Below are positions 4,623-5,105 of a stretch of 5,105 nt of DNA, piece by piece. The DNA lies in assembly GCA_900547125.1 (NCBI GenBank), contig URFU01000123.1, positions 1 through 5,105 of the forward strand, read 5' to 3'. Both the position numbers and the translations under genes were made by a program. The notes under the pieces are model-generated. The model made no database searches. It was not told the origin of the DNA and saw only the letters and a program-made list of their open reading frames with translations. Within the stretch, counting starts at the first letter, position 1. The number at the start of each line of letters is the position of its first letter. The DNA is from an uncultured Collinsella sp. (lineage in GTDB: Bacteria; Actinomycetota; Coriobacteriia; Coriobacteriales; Coriobacteriaceae).

Positions 4623-5105
4623 ATGCCCACACCTTCCACTGCACGCATGCACGACTTCGAGGTCGTCTCGAACCAGGAGATCGCCGACGGCATCTTCTCG
4701 CTCGTCATCTCGGCCCCCAAGCTTGCAAGTGCGCTCAAGCCCGGTCAGTTTGTGAACATCGCCGTCCCCGGCGATGCGTCTTCTCTGCTTCGTGTGCCCT
4801 TGAGTTTCTACCGCGCCGACGCCGAGGCCGGCACCGTCGAGCTGTGGTACGCTGTCGTGGGCGACGATACCCGCCGTTTGTCCCAGATGGGCCCTGGCTC
4901 CACCTCTAACCTGTTGGGCCCCGGTGGCCGTGGCTGGATGGTACCCGAGGGCACCAGGAAGGCACTGCGCGGCGCCGGTGGCAGCGGCGTTCCGCCTGTG
5001 CTGTGTCTTGCCGGCATGCTTGCCGAGCAGGGTGTTGATGTGGACGTGTGCCTGGGCTTTGGCACCGCTTCCAAGGCCGTGGGTGTCGATGAGTTCCGTG
5101 CGCTG
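4623..5105 (+). CDS. pyrK: Dihydroorotate dehydrogenase electron transfer subunit, N-terminal part (cut by the window edge)
   Basis: The frame is open from ATG 4623 to the right edge, 161 codons (MPTPSTARMHDFEVVSNQEI...). It fits PyrK, the FAD and [2Fe-2S] subunit that passes electrons from PyrD to NAD+ in class 1B dihydroorotate dehydrogenase. The N-terminal beta-barrel flavin domain shows LKPGQFVNI (38-46), RVPLSFY (57-63) in the position of the R-x-P-x-S flavin motif, and the DDTRRLSQMGPG loop (81-92). LLGPGGRGW (97-105) follows, then GAGGSGVPPVLCLA (117-130), corresponding to the GGG-x-G-x-x-P nucleotide-binding loop, and VDVCLGFGTASK (140-151). The C-terminal cysteine cluster that would prove the iron-sulfur centre is outside the window. 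Placement after pyrC and the expected pyrD downstream favour PyrK over other ferredoxin-NADP reductase-like proteins. Confidence 0.88.
   Translation, partial: MPTPSTARMHDFEVVSNQEIADGIFSLVISAPKLASALKPGQFVNIAVPGDASSLLRVPLSFYRADAEAGTVELWYAVVGDDTRRLSQMGPGSTSNLLGPGGRGWMVPEGTRKALRGAGGSGVPPVLCLAGMLAEQGVDVDVCLGFGTASKAVGVDEFRAL

Overview
The window looks like chromosomal DNA from a GC-rich, anaerobic, Gram-positive-type bacterium, most likely an intestinal actinobacterium of the Coriobacteriia (Collinsella-like). This placement is inference. It rests on the high GC with C/G-ending codons, a zinc-ribbon form of ribosomal protein L28, a fermentative bifunctional AdhE, a PyrR-led pyrimidine operon, and a pyrK gene of the NAD-linked (class 1B) dihydroorotate dehydrogenase type. 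No search could be run to confirm it.

Left part, minus strand. Positions 1-770 carry the N-terminal 256 codons of adhE (aldehyde-alcohol dehydrogenase). The gene runs off the left edge just past its catalytic cysteine. Its upstream region (771-920) has a good Shine-Dalgarno sequence, a candidate promoter and a 30-bp near-palindrome made of two CG-centred 12-mers (863-892), probably an operator. Next come a 21-bp perfect inverted repeat that looks like a dispersed REP/BIME-type element (922-979) and a Rho-independent terminator oriented for rpmB (985-1015). rpmB (L28) occupies 1084-1272, with its promoter near 1327-1335.

Right part, plus strand. The pyrimidine biosynthesis operon starts after a divergent intergenic region. 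Its leader (about 1576-1723) contains a PyrR-type RNA hairpin, a terminator with a seven-T run, and a 5' segment able to pair with the terminator as an antiterminator. The genes follow in the order pyrR (1724-2308), pyrB (2313-3257), pyrC (3241-4530) and pyrK (4623 to beyond the right edge). pyrR-pyrB are 4 nt apart and pyrB-pyrC overlap by 17 nt. A 92-nt gap holding two hairpins precedes pyrK.

How it works together. PyrB condenses carbamoyl phosphate with aspartate, PyrC closes the ring to dihydroorotate, and PyrK with PyrD (expected just outside the window) oxidises it to orotate using NAD+. PyrR, encoded first, should sense UMP/UTP versus PRPP and set read-through of the leader terminator. 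The most unusual coding feature is in PyrC: the first histidine of the metal-binding H-x-H motif is a tyrosine (Y60), while every other recognisable metal and substrate residue is intact. No wholly new system was seen. The points most worth a second look are the PyrC substitution, the wiring of the pyr leader, the REP-like inverted repeat and the adhE operator.
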